Positions 32,636 through 40,386 of a stretch of 62,456 nt of DNA are shown here, in pieces. The DNA is taken from contig JBBKWQ010000077.1 in assembly GCA_037969115.1 (NCBI GenBank), forward strand, positions 1-62,456. The letters run 5' to 3'. Position 1 is the first letter of the stretch, and every line of letters begins with the position of its first letter. Source of the stretch: JBBKWQ01 sp037969115. Its GTDB lineage: Bacteria; Actinomycetota; Acidimicrobiia; Acidimicrobiales; Ilumatobacteraceae. The position numbers and the translations under genes were made by a program. The notes beneath the pieces were generated by a model that was not told the origin of the DNA, searched no databases, and saw only the letters and a list, made by a program, of their open reading frames with translations.

Positions 32636-34126
32636 ATGGTTGCGCTCGCCGAACTCGCTCGTCTCCACACCTCGCTGTCGAAGGACCAGCTGACTCATCT
32701 GCACCGGCTGGTGTCGGAATGGGGTGTGCTCGCCGACTTCTCGTTTTCCGATCTCCTCCTGTACGTGCCCGACAGCACCGGCGAATGGCTCACCATCGCC
32801 CAGGTGCGCCCGGCGACCGGTCAGACGATCTACGAGACCGACTACGTCGGGTCTTTCGCCAATGCGACCGAGCTCGTCGTGCTCCGCAAGGCGCACGATT
32901 CAGGCGAGATCGCAGAAGGTGATGTGCAGGTCGAGGACCTGCCCGACCCGGCGAGGATGCTCGCGATTCCAGTGCGGTTCGAGGGCGACGTAATCGCCGT
33001 GATCACGAAGGAGTGGATCGAGCAGACCGGCCGTCGTTCCGGTGAACTCGAGCGGCACTACACACTCATCTTCGAGCAGTTCTCTCAGATGATCGCGTCG
33101 GGCGATTTCCCGTTCGACACGCGCGTCGGCGACTCCAGCGCTGCGCCGCGAGTCGGAGACGGCGTGATGTTGCTCGATGCAGAGGCACGTGTCCAGTACG
33201 TGTCACCGAACGCCAATTCGGCGTTGCATCGAGTCGGCATCCACACGAGCGCGATCGGCATGCGGCTTGCCGAGCTCGGGTTCCACGACGGTCCCGTCCG
33301 TCAGGCGTTCGAGCGCGCCGTACCGGTGATCGAGGAGTTCGAACAAGGCCCCGGCATCACCTTGCTGTGTCGCTGCGTCCCGTTCGTGTCGGGTGAGGAG
33401 CCGACGGGCGGCGTGTTGCTGCTGCGCGACGTCACCGAGCTTCGCAAGCGTGACCGGCTGCTGCTCAGCAAGGACGCGACCATTCGCGAGATTCATCATC
33501 GGGTGAAGAACAACCTCCAGACGATCTCGTCGCTCCTGCGGCTCCAGGCCCGCCGTCTCACGCACCCCGAAGCGGTTGCCGCCGTGTCGGAATCGGTTCG
33601 TCGGATCCGAACCATCGCACTGGTCCACGAGGCACTTTCTCGCGAGCCCGGCGACGATGTGACGTTCCTCGAGATCGTCCGGCCACTGCTCCGGCTCGCG
33701 GAAGAGGGTCTCCAGTCGGCAGATCGGCCCGTACGGTTCACGGTGCAGGGCGATGGTGGCCGCGTGCCGGCGACCATTGCCACGCCGCTGTCGGTGGTGC
33801 TCACCGAACTTCTCCAGAACGCCGTCGACCACGGCTTCCCCGAGGGGAGCGGCGGCGGTGAGGTCGTGGTCAGGCTCGGCAACGACGACGAGAAGCTCTC
33901 GCTCGATGTCATCGACGACGGTCGCGGCGTCGACGCCGGGTTCCGGCTCGAAGAAGCGACTGGCCTCGGACTGTCGATCGTCCGAACGCTGGTGCTGACG
34001 GAACTGAACGGCAACATCACGATGCGCCCGCTCACACAAGTCGACGTGGAACGTTGCGGCTGGGAGCGCGCCAACGGCCAGCGAGGCACGGTGGTCGAAC
34101 TCGAAGTTCCCACCAACTTCGACTGA
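32636..34126 (+). CDS. pdtaS: PdtaS-type sensor histidine kinase
   Basis: 496-residue soluble kinase with the order GAF (1-165), PAS (170-280), HisKA_2, HATPase. The phospho-acceptor is H287 in REIHHRVKNNLQTISSLLRLQARR, and the ATP site has ELLQNAVDHGF and GLGLSIV. In mycobacteria PdtaS phosphorylates the RNA-binding antiterminator PdtaR and senses copper and NO. The pdtaR partner is not in the window. As in M. tuberculosis, where the PdtaS gene is next to whiB1, a WhiB1-like gene lies close by, here with mscS between. Confidence 0.85.
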   Translation: MVALAELARLHTSLSKDQLTHLHRLVSEWGVLADFSFSDLLLYVPDSTGEWLTIAQVRPATGQTIYETDYVGSFANATELVVLRKAHDSGEIAEGDVQVEDLPDPARMLAIPVRFEGDVIAVITKEWIEQTGRRSGELERHYTLIFEQFSQMIASGDFPFDTRVGDSSAAPRVGDGVMLLDAEARVQYVSPNANSALHRVGIHTSAIGMRLAELGFHDGPVRQAFERAVPVIEEFEQGPGITLLCRCVPFVSGEEPTGGVLLLRDVTELRKRDRLLLSKDATIREIHHRVKNNLQTISSLLRLQARRLTHPEAVAAVSESVRRIRTIALVHEALSREPGDDVTFLEIVRPLLRLAEEGLQSADRPVRFTVQGDGGRVPATIATPLSVVLTELLQNAVDHGFPEGSGGGEVVVRLGNDDEKLSLDVIDDGRGVDAGFRLEEATGLGLSIVRTLVLTELNGNITMRPLTQVDVERCGWERANGQRGTVVELEVPTNFD

Positions 34127-34231
34127 GAGACCAGAGCGGGTTTGCCGCTCGTCAGACCCGTCGAGTCGGATCTTGATGAGATCTTTGTCACGCGACTGTC
34201 ATATTTGCCGTTGGCGGTCCAGACTGAGCGA

Positions 34232-35140
34232 GTGCCATCCGTGTCCGCAGTGACCTCCCCATCTCAACAGACGTCAGCCGGGGCGTTCACCCTGTTCCGT
34301 GACGCCATCGACGCCGTGGTCGATACCGCCACCGTGTCGACGCCGCTGGTGTTGCTCACCATCGTCGTCGTGGCGTTCACCATCACGCGCATGAGCGGTT
34401 TCGTGGTGCGTCAGGTGGTACGTCGGCTCGCGCGGCGCAGCCTGTCGAGTCCGGTCGGTCTGTGGCGCACACGCACACGGAACGCCGACACCGAATCGCC
34501 CGCCGTCGGCGAGCAACGCCGTCGCCAGCGTGTCGACGCGGCCTCTCGCATGATCAACCATCTCGTCGCTGTGCTGGTCTGGATCGGCGCCACCATCGTG
34601 GCATTCCATGCCCTGTCCATCGATGCCGCGTTCTTCCTCTCGAGTGCCGGATTCATCGGTGCCGGCCTCGCCATCGGCGGCCAGCACAAGGTCAACGATT
34701 ACCTCACGGGGCTGAGTGTTCACTTCGAGGACCGATACGGAGTCGGCGACGAGGTCGTCGCCGATGTCGGCTGGGCGCAGCCGGTGCATGCCGTGATCGA
34801 TCACGTCGGGCTGTTCAGCACGCGTTTGCGTGACACCACGAGCACGTTGCACTTTCCGAACGGTGCGATGGCGCAGATCAGGAATCTGTCGCAGGAAGCC
34901 GCAACGACCACGTTGCGCCTCCGGCTGCCTGCCGATCGTGACGCACACGAGGCAGCAACGGCGCTACGGCGCCTGGCAGGTGAGCCCGGCTTGACCGACC
35001 TGGTGTTCGTCGGCGACATCGAGTCGTTCGAGCCGGAATCAGGCGAAGTCGAACTCGACGTACGAACCCTGCGCCCCCTCAACATCCGGTCGCGCGAAGA
35101 CCTCGTCGTGCGCGCCGAGGCAGCGATGGCTGAGGCCTGA
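34232..35140 (+). CDS. MscS-family mechanosensitive channel
   Basis: 302 residues. Two or three N-terminal membrane segments (TPLVLLTIVVVAFTITRMSGF, HLVAVLVWIGATIVAFHAL and the pore helix SSAGFIGAGLAIGGQHKVNDYLTG) are followed by the beta domain (YGVGDEVVADVGWAQPVHAVI, TLHFPNGAMAQIRNLS). It releases solutes on osmotic downshock. GTG 34232 is a tentative start; GTG 34241 and upstream codons are possible. The 105-bp leader after pdtaS holds a TTGTCA hexamer but no convincing -10. Confidence 0.8.
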   Translation: MPSVSAVTSPSQQTSAGAFTLFRDAIDAVVDTATVSTPLVLLTIVVVAFTITRMSGFVVRQVVRRLARRSLSSPVGLWRTRTRNADTESPAVGEQRRRQRVDAASRMINHLVAVLVWIGATIVAFHALSIDAAFFLSSAGFIGAGLAIGGQHKVNDYLTGLSVHFEDRYGVGDEVVADVGWAQPVHAVIDHVGLFSTRLRDTTSTLHFPNGAMAQIRNLSQEAATTTLRLRLPADRDAHEAATALRRLAGEPGLTDLVFVGDIESFEPESGEVELDVRTLRPLNIRSREDLVVRAEAAMAEA

Positions 35141-35193
35141 ATCCACCTGCGCGAGAATCCGGTCCGAGCGCGGTGCGGCCGGCGGCGGATGGC

Positions 35194-35502
35194 TCAGCTT
35201 GCAGCAGCGTTGCGTGCCGCGCGTTGCGCGGCAGCGCGCTGACGGCGAATGACGCGCCGCTCTTCCTCGGAGAGTCCGCCCCAGATGCCGGAATCCTGGT
35301 TCGTCGCCAGTGCGAAGTCGAGGCATTCGGCCGTGACCGTACACTCGCCGCACACGCCCTTTGCGTGATCGACCTGGGTCAGTGCTTGACCAGTCGTGCC
35401 GACCGGAAAGAACAGATCGGGGTTGGTGTCACGACACAGCGCATGATCGCGCCATTCATCTGCAGCTGCTGCCAGGGCCTGGCTGGACGCAAGGATCGAC
35501 AC
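35194..35502 (-). CDS. WhiB-family Fe-S regulator (WhiB1-like)
   Basis: 102 residues. The four cluster cysteines are C23, C51, C54 and C60 (C-x27-C-x2-C-x5-C), with LFFPVG before and GIWGG after, then a basic Arg/Ala-rich C-terminal DNA-binding tail. DPDLFFPVGTTG and ATNQDSGIWGGLSEEERR read most like WhiB1, the essential NO-responsive regulator that binds sigma factor A. The GTG at 35502 is supported by a GAGGAG site 7 nt upstream; the longer version from 35538 lacks one. A good promoter lies about 100 nt further upstream. Confidence 0.9.
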   Translation of the reverse strand: MSILASSQALAAAADEWRDHALCRDTNPDLFFPVGTTGQALTQVDHAKGVCGECTVTAECLDFALATNQDSGIWGGLSEEERRVIRRQRAAAQRAARNAAAS

Positions 35503-35573
35503 GTGGAGGCTCCTCGAAAGTTGTTGGGTGACGCACACGGACTGCCATCACGTTGAGTCCGGGGAGGTGTTGG

Positions 35574-35585
35574 CGGTAGTAACCG
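35574..35585. promoter_or_regulatory. Short inverted repeat in the whiB leader
   Basis: CGGT-AGTA-ACCG, some 18 bp downstream of the whiB -10 box, in the untranslated leader. It could be an operator or the base of a short RNA stem. Confidence 0.3.
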
Positions 35586-35602
35586 TCGCCCGAGCGACGC
35601 AC

Positions 35603-35631
35603 AACCTAGGCGGTCGTCGTCTCGTTGGCAA
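35603..35631 (-). promoter_or_regulatory. Promoter of whiB
   Basis: Minus strand TTGCCA (35631-35626), 17 nt, TAGGTT (35608-35603). Best consensus sigma-70-type promoter in the window; it predicts a leader of about 95 nt before the GTG at 35502. Unlike most genes here this one is not leaderless. Confidence 0.6.
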
Positions 35632-35727
35632 CGGTCAAATCGGGCTGGTGTGCGCGTATCGGAATCCCAGATGGCCCATGCGCAGAAGTGATAGCGCGGG
35701 TCCCGCTGATCGGTCAGAGTGTTGGGC

Positions 35728-36438
35728 GTGACCAACGTGATCGCTCACCGTGGCGCCAGCGCGTCGGAGATGGAGAACACCCCGGCTGCTTTCCGGCGCG
35801 CCGTCGCAATGGGTGCCGACGGCATCGAACTCGATGCCAGACGAACGCGCGACGGACGACTCGTCGTGCACCACGATCCGGCGCTGGCCGACGGCACCTC
35901 GATCATCGACACGAACCGCGTCGACCTCCCCGCGCACATCTGCGACCTGTCAGCGGCGCTCGACGCGTGCCTGGGAGCCTTCGTCAACCTCGAGATCAAG
36001 AACGATCCGTCCGAGCCCGACTTCGACCCGAGCGACGACGTGGCCGATCAGGTCGCTCGACTGCTGACGAGCCGGGATGAACCGATGCGATGGCTGGTGT
36101 CGTCGTTCAGGCTCGAGACGATCGACCGGGTTCGCCAGACGATGCCCGCTTCGCGCACGGCCTGGCTCGTCGGAGACGTGCCGCCTGACCTCGACGTGTC
36201 TGTGGTCGCCCGTGGACACGATGCGGTGCACCCGTGGGTGCAGACCCTCACGCGCGATCAGATTCTGCGTTGCCACGGAATGGGTGTGGCGGTGAACGCC
36301 TGGACGTGCGACGATCCCGTGCGAATCGCCGAGCTCATGTCGTGGGGAATCGACGGCATCTGCACCAACGTGCCCGACGTGGCGATCCGCGTGCGTTCGG
36401 CCTTGGCGAACGCCACCGGACGCGCGGGCGACGCCTGA
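35728..36438 (+). CDS. Glycerophosphodiester phosphodiesterase
   Basis: 236-residue GDPD TIM barrel hydrolysing glycerophosphodiesters to glycerol-3-phosphate and an alcohol. Catalytic and metal residues are in VIAHRGASASEMENTPAAF, ELDARRTRDGRLVVHHDP and VNLEIKND; the exit WGIDGICTNVPD is typical. There is no signal peptide, so it acts in the cytoplasm. GTG 35728 is chosen as it begins the first strand; GTG 35719 is also possible. A CAGAGT element lies 7 nt upstream. Confidence 0.88.
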   Translation: MTNVIAHRGASASEMENTPAAFRRAVAMGADGIELDARRTRDGRLVVHHDPALADGTSIIDTNRVDLPAHICDLSAALDACLGAFVNLEIKNDPSEPDFDPSDDVADQVARLLTSRDEPMRWLVSSFRLETIDRVRQTMPASRTAWLVGDVPPDLDVSVVARGHDAVHPWVQTLTRDQILRCHGMGVAVNAWTCDDPVRIAELMSWGIDGICTNVPDVAIRVRSALANATGRAGDA

Positions 36439-36464
36439 TCACGGCGCCGGCAGCCGACCATGCG

Positions 36465-37460
36465 TCAGCCAATCGCGTCGCCGGCAACCTCACCCTGATC
36501 GTCATCGTCGGCGTCACCCTGATCGTCATCGTCAGCGTCGCCGACACCCGACGGGAACACGAGCCGCACCGCATTTGGCACGTATTCGAAGTCGAGGCGA
36601 TTCGTCGTTCCGAGATAGTCACCGTCGAGCTGATAGGGGAACGGCTCGTCGTGGGAGACGGTGAGCGTGGAGATGTCGGTCCACTCGACGAGCTGGTCGT
36701 TGGGCTTCACCCCTCCACCGCGCAGCGCCGATCCCACGCCCCTCAGCACGGCACCGACGTTCAGCGTCCGAAAGCTGATCGCGACGAGACCGCGGTCGAG
36801 CGTCGCTGCTCGCGACAGGTCGAGCGGGCGGTTCCCGAGGTACGTGTACGGGTTGGTGTTGAGCACGATGGTGAAGTAGCCGTCGGCGAGCTCGCGGCCC
36901 TGGTCGTCGCGGAGGCTGAAGTGCGGGTGTTTGCGGTCGTAGCCCCGCAGCCAGGTCGACAGTGCCGCAGAGATGAACAGCGGGTGACCCAGCCATCGTT
37001 TGAGCGACGCACGTCGCTCGACCGTGCGCACGACGGCGGCGTCGTATCCGATTCCGGTGTGGAAGCAGAAGAATCGACCGTTCACCTTGCCGAGCCCGAT
37101 GGTTCGGAAGTCACCGTTGTCGATGCCTCGTGCGAGTTGATCGGCCGCCGCCACCGGATCGTTCGGCATACCCAACGTTCGGGCGAACACGTTGGTCGAA
37201 CCGCCCGGCAGGACGCCGAGCGCCGTGCCGGATCCGGCGATACCGGTGGCGACCTCGTTCAGGGTGCCGTCGCCGCCGTAGCCGATGACCACATCGACGC
37301 CGCGGCGTGCAGCGTCGTGGGCGAACCGGGTGGCGTGGCCCCGCCGATTCGTCTCGACGATCTCGACGTCGTGCTCGCGGCCGAGCCTGCGATGCACGAC
37401 CACGGTGTTGCGGGCGGTCACGGACGAAGCGAACGAGTTGACGATGAGCAGGATCTGCAC
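36465..37460 (-). CDS. Diacylglycerol/sphingosine-type lipid kinase
   Basis: 331-residue DAGK_cat-family protein. The nucleotide loop is IGYGGDGTLNEVATGIAG near residue 60, with GVLPGGSTNVFAR and the C-terminal lipid-kinase beta domain (QLDGDYLG). It phosphorylates diacylglycerol or a related lipid alcohol. The GTG at 37460 begins the first strand (QILLIVNSFASS). The last 25 residues are an acidic tail with two copies of GDADDDDQ, encoded by a 24-bp tandem repeat and unlike anything in the family. Confidence 0.87.
   Translation of the reverse strand: MQILLIVNSFASSVTARNTVVVHRRLGREHDVEIVETNRRGHATRFAHDAARRGVDVVIGYGGDGTLNEVATGIAGSGTALGVLPGGSTNVFARTLGMPNDPVAAADQLARGIDNGDFRTIGLGKVNGRFFCFHTGIGYDAAVVRTVERRASLKRWLGHPLFISAALSTWLRGYDRKHPHFSLRDDQGRELADGYFTIVLNTNPYTYLGNRPLDLSRAATLDRGLVAISFRTLNVGAVLRGVGSALRGGGVKPNDQLVEWTDISTLTVSHDEPFPYQLDGDYLGTTNRLDFEYVPNAVRLVFPSGVGDADDDDQGDADDDDQGEVAGDAIG
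36491..36538. repeat. 24-bp tandem repeat at the 3' end of the lipid kinase gene
   Basis: Two copies (36491-36514, 36515-36538) differing at one base. In frame they encode the acidic GDADDDDQ twice, just before the stop. Confidence 0.85.
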
Positions 37461-37563
37461 GAGAACCCGAACGTATCCGAACGATCGCGCCCCGGTGTGA
37501 CTTGTATCGCAGGACGCGCTCTGGTTGGGTCGGCAAGTGACCCACCGGTAACAATGTGTACCC

Positions 37564-38340
37564 ATGAACGTGATCGTCTGTGTCAAGCAGATCCCCGATC
37601 CAGCCCTTCCGGGTGAGTTGGATCCGTCGACCAACGCGCTGAAGCGAGAGGGCAAGCTCATCCTCGATGAGTCCGACAGCTACGGCATCGAGATGGCGCT
37701 CCAGCTCGTTGACGCTGCCGGCGCCGGCGAGGTGAGCATCATCTCGATGGCTCCGAACGGCGAAGTGTCCGGCATGCGCACGGCGCTCGCGATGGGGGCG
37801 GTCAAGGGCGTGCTCGTCTCCGATCCGGAACTTGCCGGTTCCGACGCGTTGACCACTGCCAAGGTGCTCGCAGCTGCTGTCCGGCGAATCGGCGACGCCG
37901 ATCTCGTCTTGGCCGGAACCGAGTCGTCCGACGGTTACACCGGAACGGTTCCCGAGCAGATGGCCGAGTTGCTGGGTCTCCCCTCGGTGACGTTCGCGAA
38001 GAGTGTCACGGTCGTCGAGGGCGCCCTTATGGTCAACCGTCAGACCGAGAACGGCTACGACGAGGTCACCTGCCCGCTGCCCGCGGTGGTCACCGTGACG
38101 GCCGGCGTGGTCGAGACCCGCTATCCGAGCTTCAAGGGCATCCTGGCCGCGAAGTGGAAGCCCGTCGACACGGTCACCGCTGCCGACCTCGGCGTCACAC
38201 CCGTCGGTTGGAGCGGCGCCGACCAGCAGATCGTCGACGTCACGCAGGCAGCAGCACGCGAGGCAGGAGAGATCATCGAAGACGACGGCGAGGCCCACCT
38301 GAAGATCGTGGAGTTCCTCGAGGGCCTCAAGGTCATCTGA
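37564..38340 (+). CDS. etfB: Electron transfer flavoprotein beta subunit
   Basis: 258 residues, normal length. MNVIVCVKQIPDP at the start and the AMP-binding region ADLVLAGTESSDGYTGTVPEQMAELLGLP are diagnostic. It pairs with EtfA to carry electrons from acyl-CoA dehydrogenases such as the one at 55.4 kb to ETF-quinone oxidoreductase. The ATG at 37564 follows a CAATGT box by 6 nt. The etfA gene starts 30 bp after the stop. Confidence 0.95.
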   Translation: MNVIVCVKQIPDPALPGELDPSTNALKREGKLILDESDSYGIEMALQLVDAAGAGEVSIISMAPNGEVSGMRTALAMGAVKGVLVSDPELAGSDALTTAKVLAAAVRRIGDADLVLAGTESSDGYTGTVPEQMAELLGLPSVTFAKSVTVVEGALMVNRQTENGYDEVTCPLPAVVTVTAGVVETRYPSFKGILAAKWKPVDTVTAADLGVTPVGWSGADQQIVDVTQAAAREAGEIIEDDGEAHLKIVEFLEGLKVI

Positions 38341-38370
38341 GCCGGAACGACGAGAGGAATCAGCAACATC

Positions 38371-39333
38371 ATGGCTATCAACAACATCTGGGTCTTCGCA
38401 CAGGAGGCCGGCGGCGCGCCGACCACCGGCACGCTCGAGCTCGTCACCAAGGCTCGTTCGCTGGGTGACGTCACTGCATTCGTCGGGGGCGACGCCTCCG
38501 CGATCGCCGCTGCACTCGGCGAGCACGGTGTCGCGAAAATCTACGCGACCGGCGACCTCGCCGGTTCGCTCCCGGGCGTGGCAGTTGCCGCGGCGATGAA
38601 GGCTGTCATCGATGGCGGCGACTCGCCCGATCTCGTCATGTTCCCGCAGAACTACGAGGGCCGTGACGTGGTGTCCCGACTGTCGGTCAAGCTCGACCGC
38701 ACAGTGCTCACCAACAACACCGATGTCACAGTCGACGGTGATGCGGTCAAGGTGACCACTCCTGTGTTCGGTGGGAACACGCTGGTCACCACGACGTTCA
38801 CGGGCGAAGGCCCGTTCCTCGCAGCATTTCGGCCCAAGTCGTTCCCCGCTGAAGCAGGCGGCGCAGCTGCCGGCGAAGTCGTGGCAGCTCCCGTCCCCGA
38901 TCTCGGGGCATCAGGCGCTGCGAAGGTCACCGCAATGCACGTCGAGGAGTCGACGGGTCCGAAGCTCGACGAGGCGGCCGTGGTGGTTTCCGGTGGACGC
39001 GGTCTCGGCGAGGCCGAGAAGTTCGCCATGGTCGACGAACTCGCGAAACTGCTCAAGGGTGCCGCCGGCGCATCACGTGCGATCGTCGACGCCGGATGGG
39101 TCCCGTACTCGATGCAGGTGGGCCAGACGGGCAAGGTCGTCAAGCCGAACGTGTACATCGCGGCGGGTATCTCCGGAGCCACGCAGCACATGGTCGGCAT
39201 GAAGGGTGCGAAGCACATCATCGCCATCAACAAAGATCAGGAGGCGCCGATCTTCGGTGTTGCAGATCTGGGCATCGTCGGCGACGTCCACAAGGTCATG
39301 CCGAAGCTGATCGAAGCGCTCAAGAGCCGCTGA
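38371..39333 (+). CDS. etfA: Electron transfer flavoprotein alpha subunit
   Basis: 320 residues. The C-terminal FAD domain is clear: VVSGGRGLGEAEKF, then GWVPYSMQVGQTGKVVKPNVYIAAGISGATQHMVGMKGAKHIIAINKD. AGAGGAA about 11 nt before the ATG may be the ribosome site. It forms the heterodimer with EtfB from the same transcript and ends convergently with a LysR gene; a weak GAGC/GCTC stem followed by TTT lies in between. Confidence 0.95.
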   Translation: MAINNIWVFAQEAGGAPTTGTLELVTKARSLGDVTAFVGGDASAIAAALGEHGVAKIYATGDLAGSLPGVAVAAAMKAVIDGGDSPDLVMFPQNYEGRDVVSRLSVKLDRTVLTNNTDVTVDGDAVKVTTPVFGGNTLVTTTFTGEGPFLAAFRPKSFPAEAGGAAAGEVVAAPVPDLGASGAAKVTAMHVEESTGPKLDEAAVVVSGGRGLGEAEKFAMVDELAKLLKGAAGASRAIVDAGWVPYSMQVGQTGKVVKPNVYIAAGISGATQHMVGMKGAKHIIAINKDQEAPIFGVADLGIVGDVHKVMPKLIEALKSR

Positions 39334-39395
39334 CGCGTCACGCCGCGATCCGAGACGGAGCCCGGAGCGACGCAGCTCTTTCCCGCTTCCGAGCG

Positions 39396-40298
39396 CTACG
39401 CGTCGATCAAGTCGACGAGCCAGGCTCTGACGCTCTCGACGAGGTCGGGTGACGTCGTAGGCGCCCAGAGCAGGTTGTAGTTCGACTCGGGCCGCGTTCT
39501 GTGCGGACCGACCTCGACCAGGAGTCCCTGAACGATCAGATCGTCGACGAGATGCCGCCAGCCGAGCGCCACGCCCCGACCGGCCAGCGCATCTTGCACG
39601 ACGAGTGCGTAGTTGTTGTACACCACCCGTGGCGGCGCGGCTCGGTCGACAACCCCATTGCTGCGAAACCATTCGGTCCAGTTCGTCCACGAGCGGTCGC
39701 GTGAGTCCATGTGCAACAGATCCACGTCGATCAGGTCGGCCGCGGTGGACTCGGCGTCGAGGCCGGTCGACGCGGCGTAGTCCGGCGACGCGACGGGCAC
39801 CGTCACCTCGGGGAAGAGATGCTCGACGCCGAGGCCGGACCAGGGTCCGACGCCGAGATGGATGGCCATGTCGAAGCCGCCTCGGGCGAGTTCGGAGTCT
39901 CGGTCGAACAACCAGAGATGGAAATCGTCTCGACCGACGACCCGCTGCAAGCTCTCGAGGTGTGGCACCAGCCAGCGCTGGGCGATTCCAGGGTTCGCGG
40001 CGAGCACGAACGTGCTCGCTGTCGGTCGAAGTTGGGCGAGACCCGCGGAGATGACGGTGAACCCGCTCTGTACCGCGTCGAGCAGCGATGAACCGGCTCG
40101 ATTCAACACGACCCGATTCGGTCGACGGTCGAACACGGTCTGCCCGATCGCCACCTCCAACGCTCGAATCTGACGGGTCACGGCCGGCTGCGTCATGCCG
40201 AGTTCGGTGGCGGCGGCGGTGAACGATCCGAGCCGCGCAGCGGCTTCGAAGACCGCCAGCCGTTGGAGACGGTCCACGCTCGACACGAGAGGATTCAT
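39396..40298 (-). CDS. LysR-family transcriptional regulator (GcvA-like)
   Basis: 300 residues. The N-terminal helix-turn-helix is FEAAARLGSFTAAATELGMTQPAVTRQIRALE, followed by a periplasmic-binding-type effector domain of the GcvA group. It is divergent from the MttB-like methyltransferase gene, the classical LysR arrangement, so it probably controls that gene in response to a methylated amine or derived metabolite. The ATG is preceded by GGAG 7 nt upstream. Confidence 0.88.
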   Translation of the reverse strand: MNPLVSSVDRLQRLAVFEAAARLGSFTAAATELGMTQPAVTRQIRALEVAIGQTVFDRRPNRVVLNRAGSSLLDAVQSGFTVISAGLAQLRPTASTFVLAANPGIAQRWLVPHLESLQRVVGRDDFHLWLFDRDSELARGGFDMAIHLGVGPWSGLGVEHLFPEVTVPVASPDYAASTGLDAESTAADLIDVDLLHMDSRDRSWTNWTEWFRSNGVVDRAAPPRVVYNNYALVVQDALAGRGVALGWRHLVDDLIVQGLLVEVGPHRTRPESNYNLLWAPTTSPDLVESVRAWLVDLIDA

Positions 40299-40311
40299 CG
40301 ATCAACTCCGA

Positions 40312-40329
40312 GCATGCAGTCAAGTATGC
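40312..40329. promoter_or_regulatory. Inverted repeat GCAT-N10-ATGC, candidate LysR site
   Basis: Located in the 88-bp divergent space, 14 bp from the LysR start codon, as expected for an autoregulatory LysR recognition site (T-N10/11-A type). Confidence 0.4.
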
Positions 40330-40386
40330 CTCAGGATGACGGAACGCCCGGTTTACGCCAGGGCGCCATGACGCGAGAGTGGGCTC

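Noticed and set aside
35715..35720. CAGAGT as a -10 of the GDPD gene
   Set aside because: Spacing of 7 nt fits the leaderless rule but the hexamer lacks the TA; not strong enough to list.
37548..37563. GGTA...TACC inverted repeat just before etfB
   Set aside because: Only four matched bases at each end with mismatches within; chance is likely.
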